64,000 bases of DNA from JALHST01 sp963798435 (GCA_963798435.1 CAWCTF010000004.1:806001-870000); one strand, 5' to 3'. Positions 53,010 through 62,072 are shown, counted from the stretch's first letter. The notes: a model not told the origin generated them from the letters alone. Numbers and translations: made by a program.

Positions 53010-54644
53010 CTACATCATTCCAGGCATTCCACCTCCATGGGCATGTCCGCCACCAGCGGGTGCATCTTCCTTGATATCGGTCAGGGCACATTCAGTGGTC
53101 AAGATCATTCCGGCGACCGAAGCGGCATTTTCCAATGCGATCCGTGTTACTTTCTTGGGATCGATGATTCCGGCTTTCAACATATCAACGTACTTTTCAG
53201 ATTTGGCATCATAACCAAAATCTCCTTTTCCGTCTAAAATTTTGGCAACCACAACAGAACCTTCCCCACCGGCATTACTTACGATGGTCCTTAGCGGAGA
53301 TTCGATGGCCCTTGCAACAATCTGCAAGCCGGTTTCCTCGTCTGCATTTTCGACCTTAACTTTTGAAAGTACGGCTTTTGCCCGTAGCAGGGCAACACCA
53401 CCACCTGCAACAATGCCTTCTTCGACAGCGGCTCTAGTAGAATGCAAGGCATCGTCAACGCGATCTTTCTTTTCCTTCATTTCAACTTCCGAAGCAGCTC
53501 CTACATAAAGTACGGCGACTCCGCCAGCCAATTTGGCCAAACGTTCCTGTAATTTTTCCTTATCATAATCAGAGGTCGTAGTATCGATCTGTGATTTGAT
53601 CTGACTTACACGGGCCTTGATATCCTTTGCAGCACCGCCGCCATTTACGATGGTCGTATTGTCTTTATCGATAGACACTTTTTCGCAGGTACCCAACATA
53701 TCCAACGTTGTATTTTCCAACGAGAATCCCCTTTCTTCTGCGATTACAGTACCTTTGGTCAAGATAGCGATGTCTTCCAACATGGCCTTCCTTCGATCAC
53801 CGAAACCTGGGGCCTTAACGGCCGCAATTTTCAATGAACCCCTTAATTTGTTTACAACCAAAGTAGCCAAGGCTTCCCCATCAACATCTTCGGCAATGAT
53901 CAATAAAGGTTTTCCCGATTGGGCCACCGGCTCCAATACTGGAAGAAGATCCTTCATTGAAGAGATTTTCTTATCATATAAGAGGATATACGGATTTTCC
54001 AAATCAGCGGTCATTTTTTCCGAATCGGTCACAAAATACGGTGAAAGATATCCCCTGTCAAATTGCATCCCTTCAACAACATCAACATAGGTATCGGTTC
54101 CTTTGGCTTCTTCAACGGTAATTACACCTTCTTTGCCCACTTTGCCAAAAGCTTGTGCGATAAGTTCCCCGATTGTTTCATCATTGTTCGACGAAATGGA
54201 GGCTACTTGTTTGATTTTTTCAGAAGAATCCCCGATTTTACGCGATTGTTTGGCCAAATCGGCAACGATGGCTTCAACCGCTTTGTCAATACCTCTTTTT
54301 AAATCCATTGGGTTTGCACCTGCAGCTACGTTTTTCAAGCCTTCTTTAACGATTGCCTGTGCAAGAACGGTAGCGGTAGTGGTTCCGTCTCCGGCCAAAT
54401 CATTGGTCTTTGAAGCAACTTCCTTCACCATTTGGGCGCCCATATTTTCCAAGGGGTCTGCCAACTCGATTTCTTTTGCAACGGTAACACCGTCCTTAGT
54501 TACTTGGGGTGCACCGAATGACTTGCTAATGATTACATTACGCCCTTTTGGCCCTAACGTAACCTTTACTGCATTTGCCAAGGCATCTACGCCTCTTTTT
54601 AGACCGTCCCGAGCATCAATATCAAATTTTATATCTTTTGCCAT
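53010..54644 (-). CDS. groEL: Chaperonin GroEL (60 kDa)
   Basis: ATP-driven protein-folding chamber subunit (544 residues). Motifs: DIKFDIDARDGLKRGVDALA, TLGPKGRNVIISK, GDGTTTATVLAQAIVKEG (ATP binding) and GGVAVLYVGAASEVEMKEKK. The C-terminus is the usual GGM-type tail (GGGHAHGGGMPGMM), with two extra His. It acts with GroES, encoded 100 bp upstream on the same strand. The pair is almost certainly a single transcript ending at the hairpin near 52940. Confidence 0.98.
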   Translation of the reverse strand: MAKDIKFDIDARDGLKRGVDALANAVKVTLGPKGRNVIISKSFGAPQVTKDGVTVAKEIELADPLENMGAQMVKEVASKTNDLAGDGTTTATVLAQAIVKEGLKNVAAGANPMDLKRGIDKAVEAIVADLAKQSRKIGDSSEKIKQVASISSNNDETIGELIAQAFGKVGKEGVITVEEAKGTDTYVDVVEGMQFDRGYLSPYFVTDSEKMTADLENPYILLYDKKISSMKDLLPVLEPVAQSGKPLLIIAEDVDGEALATLVVNKLRGSLKIAAVKAPGFGDRRKAMLEDIAILTKGTVIAEERGFSLENTTLDMLGTCEKVSIDKDNTTIVNGGGAAKDIKARVSQIKSQIDTTTSDYDKEKLQERLAKLAGGVAVLYVGAASEVEMKEKKDRVDDALHSTRAAVEEGIVAGGGVALLRAKAVLSKVKVENADEETGLQIVARAIESPLRTIVSNAGGEGSVVVAKILDGKGDFGYDAKSEKYVDMLKAGIIDPKKVTRIALENAASVAGMILTTECALTDIKEDAPAGGGHAHGGGMPGMM

Positions 54645-54745
54645 AATTCAATTCTATTTTTAAACGTTCCTGTTACCACAGGAATTTGATTAATTATTTT
54701 ATCTCTTTTCGTAGAATCCCATCTTACTGGGACTGCCCTTACTAT

Positions 54746-55024
54746 TTATATAATAGCTAAAATGTCACTTTCTCGCATCATTAGGTAATCAACACCGCCC
54801 AATTTTAACTCGGTACCAGCGTATTTACCATAAAGAACAGTTTCTCCTACTTTTACGGTTACTTTTTCATCTTTGGTTCCAGGACCTACGGCCACTACTT
54901 TTCCTTTTTGTGGTTTTTCCTTTGCCGTATCTGGAATATAAATTCCAGACGCTGTCTTGGTCTCGGCAGCCATAGGCTCTATAAGAACTCTGTCTGCCAA
55001 TGGTTTAATGCTTACTTTAGCCAT
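54746..55024 (-). CDS. groES: Co-chaperonin GroES
   Basis: The 10-kDa lid of GroEL (92 residues). Typical segments are IKPLADRVLIEPMAAETKTA, GIYIPDTAKEKPQKGKVVAV, VGETVLYGKYAGTELKLGG and YLMMRESDILAII. The 100-bp space to groEL contains no obvious terminator. Upstream, three stacked inverted repeats (55058-55112) lie in the place of a heat-shock operator; a CIRCE element (TTAGCACTC-N9-GAGTGCTAA) is absent. Confidence 0.97.
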   Translation of the reverse strand: MAKVSIKPLADRVLIEPMAAETKTASGIYIPDTAKEKPQKGKVVAVGPGTKDEKVTVKVGETVLYGKYAGTELKLGGVDYLMMRESDILAII

Positions 55025-55057
55025 ATTGTTGAATTTTAAATTGATTTATTTCTTGTC

Positions 55058-55112
55058 TGTGGTGACACAAATTGTGCCACAGGTCAGAAACTGACATTTT
55101 GTTAAAACAAAA
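55058..55112. promoter_or_regulatory. Three consecutive inverted repeats upstream of groES
   Basis: Repeat 1 (55058-55081) has arms CACAA-A-TTGTG flanked by TGTGG and CCACA. Repeat 2 (55083-55095) is GTCAG-AAA-CTGAC, perfect. Repeat 3 (55097-55112) is TTTTGTT-AA-AACAAAA, perfect, and partly merges with the secG terminator. Together they fill the region 34-88 bp before the groES ATG, where promoter and operator should be. A -7-like ACAATTTG is embedded in repeat 1 on the minus strand. Confidence 0.55.
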
Positions 55113-55142
55113 ATGCCAGCTTGTCATTTTTGCCGGCATTTT
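55110..55142 (-). terminator. secG terminator
   Basis: Outer arms AAAATGCC / GGCATTTT extend inward with one mismatch to ATGCCAGC / GCCGGCAT around an 11-nt loop. On the minus strand a TTTTTGTTTT tail follows. It lies 19 bp after the secG stop, separating secG from groES. Confidence 0.75.
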
Positions 55143-55161
55143 CTACTCTTTTGTACGCTAT

Positions 55162-55530
55162 TTAGAGGCTGTCTGACGGACTGCCTTGATTGTTGGCAGG
55201 TGCAGGTGTTTCTGGAACTGTCTCAGGAACCGTTTCAGGAACCGTGGTCTCAATGTCATCACCTTGAAGTAATTTCGAATCACTAGTGCCAAAATTACCT
55301 TTTAAGGCAATATTCGATGTCAAAATAAGCACTACCAACAAGATGGCTAGTGTCCAGGTGCTTTTGTCTAAAAAGTCACCGGTTTTTTTCACACCCCCGA
55401 TTATTTGGGTCCCTCCACCACCGAAAGAAGAAGACAATCCGCCTCCTTTTGGGTTTTGTACCATAATAACCAATACCAATAAGAAACAGACGATTATAAT
55501 AAGAATCAAGAAAATGGAAAATGTGCTCAT
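55162..55530 (-). CDS. secG: Preprotein translocase subunit SecG
   Basis: A small SecYEG component with two helices (FSIFLILIIIVCFLLVLVIMV and TWTLAILLVVLILTSNIAL) joined by a Gly-rich cytoplasmic loop (PKGGGLSSSFGGGG), which identifies SecG. After the second helix is a hydrophilic tail with short repeats of V-P-E-T and then PAPANNQGSPSDSL, making the 122-residue protein longer than the E. coli form. The start ATG overlaps the upstream TPR gene by 4 bp, so the two are coupled. Its terminator follows directly. Confidence 0.93.
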   Translation of the reverse strand: MSTFSIFLILIIIVCFLLVLVIMVQNPKGGGLSSSFGGGGTQIIGGVKKTGDFLDKSTWTLAILLVVLILTSNIALKGNFGTSDSKLLQGDDIETTVPETVPETVPETPAPANNQGSPSDSL

Positions 55531-56468
55531 TGCCCTACTGAATTATCTTTTTGAATTTTCTCTACCGATTTAATTCGGTCTGCAAAGAAACCACTTTTTT
55601 CCGGATATTTCAAACTTAAAATTTTGTAAGCCTGAATCGCTTTTTTGTACTTTTTTTGCTCTAAATAAACCCTGGCCAACGTCTCGGTCATCAACTCGTT
55701 TTTATCAAAAGTGAGCGATTCGTTAATATCGATTGCCCCAGTTGATTTGGCATCGGGATCTATCTTCGGATTTTCGGTTAAAAAACGGTCAATTCGTTCA
55801 AATTTCTTTCTTTTTAAAGCGTCGTTTTTGATCAGTTCTTGAACAATGTCAGGCCTTCTGGTATCATTGCCAGGTCGACTTTCCGGGGTTCTATCGATGG
55901 CCTTCATCGCAGCCAATTGGAGCCATTCCCCAAAGGAATACTTTTCGGTTTTTGTAAATCGCAGGGGTTCCCCGATGACAAGTTCATCTTCAGACACATT
56001 TTTGGGCTGGGGTACGGTACCTGATGGCGTATTATTCTTTGATTCAAAAAGTCTTGGATCTAAGATCTGATCGGCATCCTGCATCGATTGCGGCAACGGA
56101 TTATCCTCAGACACTTCTATCATTTTAGGAGGTTCGTGGCCAATTTCCGGTGTGGTCTTAACACGTTTTTCCGTGTCGTCTGTCGTTGCTGAAGTAGCTG
56201 CCATGGGAGTGTCTATTGCATTCCTCAAAAATTCATCGGAGGTAATGAAATCGAATAAGACCTCCCTATCGGCAGTATATGCAGCCGTCACTTTTAGTGC
56301 CTTGTTGTATTTAAAACTATTGCCGTTTTTAAGACCTTTTAGATGTACTGCCCTTGCAGCCTGAAAATAGGGATATTCCTTGATAATATCCTCCAATTCA
56401 TTAGTCTGCTCAGCACGAACGACTTCCTCGGGATGCCTAAGAAGATATGTAAATTCCTTTACGTTCAT
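55527..56468 (-). CDS. Protein with C-terminal tetratricopeptide-like helices
   Basis: A 313-residue cytoplasmic protein without signal peptide. Three parts are visible: an N-terminal helical segment (MNVKEFTYLLRHPEEVVRAEQ, YPYFQAARAVHLKGLK), a Pro/Thr-rich acidic middle (about residues 110-170), and C-terminal TPR-like helices (LMTETLARVYLEQKKYKKAI, LSLKYPEKSGFFADRI). I know the type from flavobacteria as an unnamed neighbour of lptE and secG; the function is unknown. The stop overlaps secG by 4 bp. Confidence 0.75.
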   Translation of the reverse strand: MNVKEFTYLLRHPEEVVRAEQTNELEDIIKEYPYFQAARAVHLKGLKNGNSFKYNKALKVTAAYTADREVLFDFITSDEFLRNAIDTPMAATSATTDDTEKRVKTTPEIGHEPPKMIEVSEDNPLPQSMQDADQILDPRLFESKNNTPSGTVPQPKNVSEDELVIGEPLRFTKTEKYSFGEWLQLAAMKAIDRTPESRPGNDTRRPDIVQELIKNDALKRKKFERIDRFLTENPKIDPDAKSTGAIDINESLTFDKNELMTETLARVYLEQKKYKKAIQAYKILSLKYPEKSGFFADRIKSVEKIQKDNSVGQ

Positions 56469-56578
56469 AATAGTGCGTTAGCTGCAGCCTGTTTTTAGAC
56501 CATCAAAATCATGTCGATTTTTTTGGTAGGGTGATAGTATGTGTTTTTTTGATCCGAATTCTTTTATACTAGCTATAA

Positions 56579-57097
56579 CTACCAATCGGCCAAAGACATA
56601 TTGAATATATCTTGGGTAATGCGTTCAAAGATAACCTGATGGGCTTCGTCCTTGACCGACGAAAGTTGTGTTGCCGCCGGAAAATCATAAAAGAAGGAAA
56701 ACCGTTGGTCAAAGTCGGCATCTTCCTTGGTATTATTATAAAATCGCACTTTGACGGCAATCGTCAATCTATTTTGTGCTGCAGTCTGTTGGGCCGTAGC
56801 ACTCATGGGCGATATGCGATATTCGATAATTTCACCTTCATACACCAGATCTCCGCCTGAATTTACCAAATCGAGACTAGACTGATTCAGGATTCTTTCT
56901 TGCAAGGCCTGGGTAAAATCACGGTCCATGCCTGGTTCAAAAGTAGACCCCGGACTTTGGGTGGCATAGTTTTGAAAGTAATCGACCCGGAAGGTTTTGG
57001 CAGTACCGACATTGCCCCCGGTAAAATTATAGGCACCGCAACCGATCATGGCGAGTGCGATGATGAAAGAAAGAACAATACGTTTTATTTTTCTCAA
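56579..57097 (-). CDS. lptE: LPS-assembly lipoprotein LptE
   Basis: An outer-membrane lipoprotein (172 residues) that plugs LptD and inserts LPS. A signal ends in LAMIGCGAYNFTGG (lipobox, followed by the NFTGG segment that Bacteroidota LptE proteins share). Then the secretin-like fold with FEPGMDRDFTQALQERILNQSSLDLV and YEGEIIEYRISPMSATAQQ. It belongs to the operon from miaB to secG; the sigma-54 activator lies 34 bp upstream. Confidence 0.87.
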   Translation of the reverse strand: MRKIKRIVLSFIIALAMIGCGAYNFTGGNVGTAKTFRVDYFQNYATQSPGSTFEPGMDRDFTQALQERILNQSSLDLVNSGGDLVYEGEIIEYRISPMSATAQQTAAQNRLTIAVKVRFYNNTKEDADFDQRFSFFYDFPAATQLSSVKDEAHQVIFERITQDIFNMSLADW

Positions 57098-57131
57098 AAG
57101 ACCAGTACTATTTTTTTATCGCACACCAATA

Positions 57132-58412
57132 TCAGAGGTCGAATTGCTTTATTTTCCTATAGAGCGTTCGTTCTGAAATACCTAATTCTGCAGCTGCAGC
57201 CTTTCTTTTTCCTCGGTTTCTATCCAATGATTTTTTGATCAATTCGATTTCCTTTTCATGTAAAGATAGGGTTTCTTCTTCTTCGATTTCTTCGGCAAAA
57301 TGGTATTTGTCCTCTTGGGGACTAAGATGCACCTGCTTTTCTATTGGGGTTGTTGGCAATCGCAATAACCCATGTGCATCGGTTTCAGTGACTTCTTCTT
57401 CTTCTTCCTCCTCTTGACCATTGGCGCCATAAATTTTCCGTATCAAGGATTCATTATCTTCCTGTACTTTTTGTGTATCCTTGTTTTTTAGGAGTTCGAG
57501 GGTCAATTTTTTTAAATCGTTCAAATCACCCTTCATATCAAAAAGTACTTTGTATAAAATTTCCCGTTCGTTGCTAAAGTCGCTTTCCCTTTTTTGTGAT
57601 TGTATTACCGCAGGTAAATTTGTACTGTTCACATCGGGAAGATAGCCACTAAGCGTCGTTTGCCTGATGTTCCTTTCTTCTTCGAGAACCGATATTTGTT
57701 CGGCGATATTTCGAAGTTGGCGAATGTTGCCGGGCCAGCGATATTTTAGCAATAAATGTATGGCATCATCGTCCAAACGGATCGTCGGCATTTTATATTT
57801 CTGACTGAAGTCAGAGGCGAATTTCCGGAACAAAAGGTGAATGTCCTCCTTTCGCTCTCGTAAAGGCGGAATATGTATTTCGACCGTACTGAGCCTGTAG
57901 TAAAGATCTTCCCTGAATTTTTCACTTTTAATGGCATCGAACATATTGATATTGGTCGCCGCAACGATCCGCACATTCGTTTTTTGTACTTGTGAGGAGC
58001 CTACTTTTAAAAATTCACCATTTTCCAGGATACGTAGTAATCTCACTTGGGTGGTGAGGGGCAGTTCACCTACCTCATCCAAAAAAATCGTCCCCCCGTC
58101 GGCAACCTCGAAATAACCGCTGCGGGTCTGGGTGGCTCCTGTAAAGGAGCCTTTTTCATGCCCGAAGAGTTCGCTGTCGATAGTGCCTTCCGGGATCGCA
58201 CCACAGTTCACTGCAATATATTTTGCATGTTTTCTATGGGAAAGCGCATGAATAATCTTTGGGATGGCCTCTTTTCCGACACCACTTTCACCTGTGACCA
58301 AAACCGATATATCTGTCGGGGCGACTTGAATCGCTTTTTCGATGGCGCGATTCAATTTTGGGTCATTCCCAATAATCTCAAATCGTTGTTTTATAGCTTG
58401 AATTGATTCCAT
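57132..58412 (-). CDS. Sigma-54-dependent transcriptional activator without receiver domain
   Basis: A bacterial enhancer-binding protein (426 residues from ATG 58412). Only two domains are present: an AAA+ ATPase starting about 20 residues in (VTGESGVGKEAIPKI Walker A, GSFTGATQTRSGYFEVADGG loop 1 that touches sigma-54, GGTIFLDEVGELPL Walker B, PPLRERKEDI) and a C-terminal Fis-type helix-turn-helix (KRKAAAAELGISERTLYRKI). Between them is a highly acidic stretch (EEEEEEVTETD). No receiver or GAF domain is present, so its activity may be controlled by level or partner. GAFTGA reads GSFTGA. The frame remains open to 58451, but ATG 58412 is 7 bp after the miaB stop and gives a compact start. Confidence 0.88.
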   Translation of the reverse strand: MESIQAIKQRFEIIGNDPKLNRAIEKAIQVAPTDISVLVTGESGVGKEAIPKIIHALSHRKHAKYIAVNCGAIPEGTIDSELFGHEKGSFTGATQTRSGYFEVADGGTIFLDEVGELPLTTQVRLLRILENGEFLKVGSSQVQKTNVRIVAATNINMFDAIKSEKFREDLYYRLSTVEIHIPPLRERKEDIHLLFRKFASDFSQKYKMPTIRLDDDAIHLLLKYRWPGNIRQLRNIAEQISVLEEERNIRQTTLSGYLPDVNSTNLPAVIQSQKRESDFSNEREILYKVLFDMKGDLNDLKKLTLELLKNKDTQKVQEDNESLIRKIYGANGQEEEEEEEVTETDAHGLLRLPTTPIEKQVHLSPQEDKYHFAEEIEEEETLSLHEKEIELIKKSLDRNRGKRKAAAAELGISERTLYRKIKQFDL

Positions 58413-58419
58413 GTACCTT

Positions 58420-59874
58420 TCAATTATTGTTACTATACCCCACCGCCTCACCGATTAAGGTGGCAGAGGTACAGCGATCCATCCGAACCATCACAAAATC
58501 GCCCACTTTATAGTTTTCCTTTGGAAAAACGGCCACGGTATTTTGCGAATTGCGCCCCATGAAATGGGCTTCCGATTTTTTGGATACGCCTTCAATAAGA
58601 ACTTCCTGAACGTGTCCGAGATGCTGTTCGGTGCGCTCTTGACAATGCTTTCGTTGTAAGGCAATGATCTCGGCCAACCTTCGCTGTTTGATTTCCTGTG
58701 GGATATCATCATTCATTTTTCGGGCCGCCATTGTCCCCGGTCTTTCCGAATAGGCGAACATAAAACCATAATCATATTTTACGTACTGCATTAAAGACAA
58801 GGTATCCCTATGATCTTCTTCTGTCTCGGTCGGGAAGCCGGTAATCATATCTTGCGAAATCGCACAATCAGGAATTATTTTTCGAATGTTGTCGATTAAT
58901 GCAAAATATTCCTCTCGCGTGTGTAACCGGTTCATTGCTTTTAAGATGCGATTGCTGCCACTTTGAACGGGAAGGTGCACGTAATTGCAAATATTTTTAT
59001 ATTTGGCCATGGTATGAATAACCTTCAAGGTCATGTCCTGCGGGTTTGACGTGGAAAAACGAATGCGCATTTTCGGTTGGGCTACGGCCACTAGCTCCAA
59101 TAGATCCGAAAAATCGACCGCGGTTGCCTGCTGCATTTCTGATGCCGAAGTAAAATCCTTTTTAAGTCCGCCCCCATACCATAAATAGCTATCGACATTC
59201 TGCCCAAGCAAGGTTATTTCCTTAAATCCTTTTTCCCAAAGATCGCTTACCTCGGCGACAATTGAATGAGGGTCACGACTACGTTCCCGTCCTCTTGTAA
59301 AAGGAACTACACAAAAGGTACACATGTTATCGCATCCCCTCGTGATCGATACGAAGGCAGTTACCCCATTCGAGTTCAATCTAACCGGGGCAATGTCGCC
59401 GTAGGTTTCATCCTTAGAGAGAATAACGTTTACAGCATTGCGCCCTTCTTCGATTTCCCGTACAAGGTTCGGAAGGTCTTTATAGGCATCCGGTCCAACG
59501 ACCATATCCACAATTTGTTCCTCTTCCAATAACTGACTTTTCAAACGTTCGGCCATGCAACCCAAGACCCCGACCTTCATATGTGGTCGCTCTTTTTTTA
59601 GGGCGTTGAATTTTTCAAGGCGCTTGCGAACCGTAACTTCTGCCTTTTCGCGTATCGAACAGGTATTGACCAATACCAGATCGGCCTCCGCCAAGGTATC
59701 GGTCGTATTGAAACCTTGGTCTGCTAAAATTGAAGCAACGATTTCGCTGTCAGAGAAATTCATCTGACACCCATAACTTTCAATATAAAGTTTACGGGTA
59801 TTTTCTTTCGTTTTTTCCCTAGTTAATGCGGTGCCCTGTAAAGATTCATCAATAATTTTCTCCATATGGCTCAT
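58420..59874 (-). CDS. miaB: tRNA-2-methylthio-N6-dimethylallyladenosine synthase MiaB
   Basis: A radical SAM methylthiotransferase (484 residues) that adds the 2-methylthio group to i6A37 in tRNA. In order: N-terminal UPF0004 domain with three Cys for one 4Fe-4S cluster (ESYGCQMNFSDSE, NTCSIREKAE, LGCMAER), the radical SAM motif (GCDNMCTFCVVPFTRGRERSR, CX3CX2C), then the C-terminal TRAM domain (GHVQEVLIEGVSKKSEAHFMGR). The start is ATG 59874, after a TATCTTTG box. It is the first gene of the operon running to secG. Confidence 0.97.
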   Translation of the reverse strand: MSHMEKIIDESLQGTALTREKTKENTRKLYIESYGCQMNFSDSEIVASILADQGFNTTDTLAEADLVLVNTCSIREKAEVTVRKRLEKFNALKKERPHMKVGVLGCMAERLKSQLLEEEQIVDMVVGPDAYKDLPNLVREIEEGRNAVNVILSKDETYGDIAPVRLNSNGVTAFVSITRGCDNMCTFCVVPFTRGRERSRDPHSIVAEVSDLWEKGFKEITLLGQNVDSYLWYGGGLKKDFTSASEMQQATAVDFSDLLELVAVAQPKMRIRFSTSNPQDMTLKVIHTMAKYKNICNYVHLPVQSGSNRILKAMNRLHTREEYFALIDNIRKIIPDCAISQDMITGFPTETEEDHRDTLSLMQYVKYDYGFMFAYSERPGTMAARKMNDDIPQEIKQRRLAEIIALQRKHCQERTEQHLGHVQEVLIEGVSKKSEAHFMGRNSQNTVAVFPKENYKVGDFVMVRMDRCTSATLIGEAVGYSNNN

Positions 59875-59898
59875 TGACTTGCCTGTAAATTAGGTTTG

Positions 59899-59906
59899 CA
59901 AAGATA
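59899..59906 (-). promoter_or_regulatory. -7 box (TATCTTTG) for the miaB operon
   Basis: A perfect TAnnTTTG match on the minus strand 24 bp before the miaB ATG. A TTG stands 21 nt further upstream, slightly beyond the ideal spacing. Confidence 0.5.
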
Positions 59907-60001
59907 ACATTATAATCAAAATCGTGACAAGATGACAGTATATTTTAGTACTATTTTAGGGATTCGAGCAATAGTTGTACCTTACCTTAAAAATCGCTCA
60001 G

Positions 60002-60730
60002 ATGAATTGTAGCATCCTTTTTGAAAAAATCAAAAATAGTCGCCCTTTAGAGTTTGGAAGCATCTTTAGCAGATCGATCGACTTATTCAAAAAAGTTTGG
60101 GTACAAGGTTTCATAACACTCTTGCTCACAATTGTATCGATGCTTCCATTTTATATTCTATTCTATGCCCCATTTTTACTGGCTGGGATTACAGATCCCA
60201 GTGTTCTCGAAGCCGATGAGTTGCCCCCCGCCATAATCCTCCCGATTATTATTATTTTCCCTATACTCATGATTGCGTCTGTGGTAATTTCGCTATCCTT
60301 TAATGCGGCATTTCTAAGGATTTGCAAGCATAAGGACTACAACGACATGATTGGCGATGACTATTTTTTTTACTTTAAAAAAATTTACATGTCCAAAATG
60401 GTATTGCTTTCCTTACTGATATTCGGCTTGAGCCTCCTGGGAATGTTGGTATGTGGTATTGGTCTTGTCTATATGATCGTGCCTTTGTCGCTCATGCCTG
60501 CTTTTTTAGCTTTTGATGAAGAACTAACCGCCGGTGAAATTGTAAAAGCGAGTTTTGAGCTCGGAAATAAGAACTGGTTGGTAATCTTCGGATTGGTATT
60601 TTTAATGGGCATCTTGGCCGAACTGGGCATTATACTGTGTCTTGTCGGAGTACTTTTCACGGCCATGCTGGCCAAAATACCGATCTATTATGTCTATAAG
60701 GATAGCATAGGATTTTTAGTGGAGCGTTGA
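60002..60730 (+). CDS. Multi-helix membrane protein of unknown function
   Basis: A 242-residue integral membrane protein with about six hydrophobic helices (FITLLLTIVSMLPFYILFY, AIILPIIIIFPILMIASVVI, MVLLSLLIFGLSLLGMLVCG, YMIVPLSLMPAFLAF, WLVIFGLVFLMGILAELGI, LCLVGVLFTAMLAKIP). The start FGSIFSRSIDLFKKVW resembles proteins related to glycerophosphoryl-diester-phosphodiesterase membrane domains (DUF-type, each with an amphipathic start helix), but I cannot name it. ATG 60002 is preferred to the upstream TTG at 59975. It is divergent from miaB and stands alone before the LVIVD gene. Confidence 0.75.
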   Translation: MNCSILFEKIKNSRPLEFGSIFSRSIDLFKKVWVQGFITLLLTIVSMLPFYILFYAPFLLAGITDPSVLEADELPPAIILPIIIIFPILMIASVVISLSFNAAFLRICKHKDYNDMIGDDYFFYFKKIYMSKMVLLSLLIFGLSLLGMLVCGIGLVYMIVPLSLMPAFLAFDEELTAGEIVKASFELGNKNWLVIFGLVFLMGILAELGIILCLVGVLFTAMLAKIPIYYVYKDSIGFLVER

Positions 60731-60815
60731 ATGTTTTTTACCGAGTTTTTAGAATTTCAACGCAACGCTTTGATGTTGATTTCATCTAATCGTTACAACA
60801 ACTAAAAAACTGATT

Positions 60816-62072
60816 ATGAATCTGAAAAATGTTTTCCTAGTACTGCTAATGGCTAGTTCGGTGGGGTTTTTATCCTGTGATAAAGGCGATGATAGTAAGT
60901 ATGCCGATTATTTAGTGGCCAGGCCCATTAAAATGTCAATGGCTGAATTTAAGGATGGCGTAGCGATTATCGACCCAGTACCGGTGCAAGTATCCGGAAA
61001 GATATACGTTTACAAAGACTTCATTTTCATAAATGATAAGAATAGGGGGGTTCATGTGGTAGATAATTCAGATCCTGCCTCCCCTAAAAAAATCGCCTTT
61101 ATCAAGATACCTGGCAATGTTGATATTTCGGTCAAAGACGATTTTCTCTATGCCGATAGTCTTACCGATTTGGTGGTCTTGGACATATCGGATATCACCA
61201 ATATTCACGTGGTCAATCGTTTGGAAAATGTATTGAATGGCTATGTTGTATGGCCTTTTGATGCTGACATTATTGAATCGGAAAATTTTGATTATCAAAA
61301 CGAAATGATTGTTGGCTGGGAAACGGTGACCGAACGAAGGTTGATATCCGATTTTGAATACTACAAAGGAGTTGGCGGAATAGGGATATTTTTAGCCGAG
61401 GCCGCTGCCAATGATGTGTCAATAGGTCAAGGCGGTTCTTTGGCGCGGTTCAAGATTGTTGACGATTTTTTATATGCGGTCGATAGTCATACCCTGAATG
61501 TCTTCGATATTCAAGATCTGGAGAACCCGAAGGATTTGGAGGATGTCTATGCAGGTTTTGATATTGAGACTATTTTTAATCGTGGGCAGTATCTTTTTTT
61601 GGGTAGTATGAGCGGCATGTATATTTACGATATTTCATCGCCCGCCACCCCGGTCTTCGTCTCTGAGTTTCAACATGGAACAGCCTGTGATCCGGTAGTC
61701 GTTGATGGGGATTATGCGTATGTAACCCTGCGAGGTGGAAATGAATGTGGTGCGACGGAAAGCGGCTTGTTCATTGTCGATATTTCCAATATCGAAAACC
61801 CGGTTTTAAAGACACAATATCCATTAGATGGGCCTTATGGCCTTGGTGTGAAGGATGAAAAACTTTTTGTTTGCGATGGTGCCTCTGGGTTGAAGGTGTA
61901 TGACAAATCAGATGTTATGAACCTGATCGAATTAAATAATTTTAAGGACATTCAAACTTTTGATGTGATTCCGTTAGAAAATACATTGCTCATGGTCGGT
62001 ACCGGGACGCTATACCAATATGAATATTTAAACGATTCGATTCAACTAATCAGTACTTTGAATCTTGATTAG
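60816..62072 (+). CDS. LVIVD-repeat beta-propeller lipoprotein
   Basis: A 418-residue secreted lipoprotein. The lipobox is VGFLSCDK. The body is built of LVIVD-type repeats, each with a D-x-S/D pattern followed by P or N and P: GVHVVDNSDPASPKKIAF, LVVLDISDITNIHVV, LNVFDIQDLENPKDLE, MYIYDISSPATPVFVSEF and LFIVDISNIENPVLKTQY. These fold as a beta-propeller. The repeats fit cell-surface binding rather than catalysis. A strong terminator follows, so it is transcribed alone. No polysaccharide or SusCD-type partner is visible. Confidence 0.85.
   Translation: MNLKNVFLVLLMASSVGFLSCDKGDDSKYADYLVARPIKMSMAEFKDGVAIIDPVPVQVSGKIYVYKDFIFINDKNRGVHVVDNSDPASPKKIAFIKIPGNVDISVKDDFLYADSLTDLVVLDISDITNIHVVNRLENVLNGYVVWPFDADIIESENFDYQNEMIVGWETVTERRLISDFEYYKGVGGIGIFLAEAAANDVSIGQGGSLARFKIVDDFLYAVDSHTLNVFDIQDLENPKDLEDVYAGFDIETIFNRGQYLFLGSMSGMYIYDISSPATPVFVSEFQHGTACDPVVVDGDYAYVTLRGGNECGATESGLFIVDISNIENPVLKTQYPLDGPYGLGVKDEKLFVCDGASGLKVYDKSDVMNLIELNNFKDIQTFDVIPLENTLLMVGTGTLYQYEYLNDSIQLISTLNLD

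Noticed and set aside
53010..54663. Plus-strand ORFs of 157 and 186 codons across groEL
   Set aside because: They are antisense shadows of the highly biased groEL coding sequence.
55025..55161. CIRCE operator before groES
   Set aside because: The sequence TTAGCACTC-N9-GAGTGCTAA is not present; other inverted repeats occupy the place.
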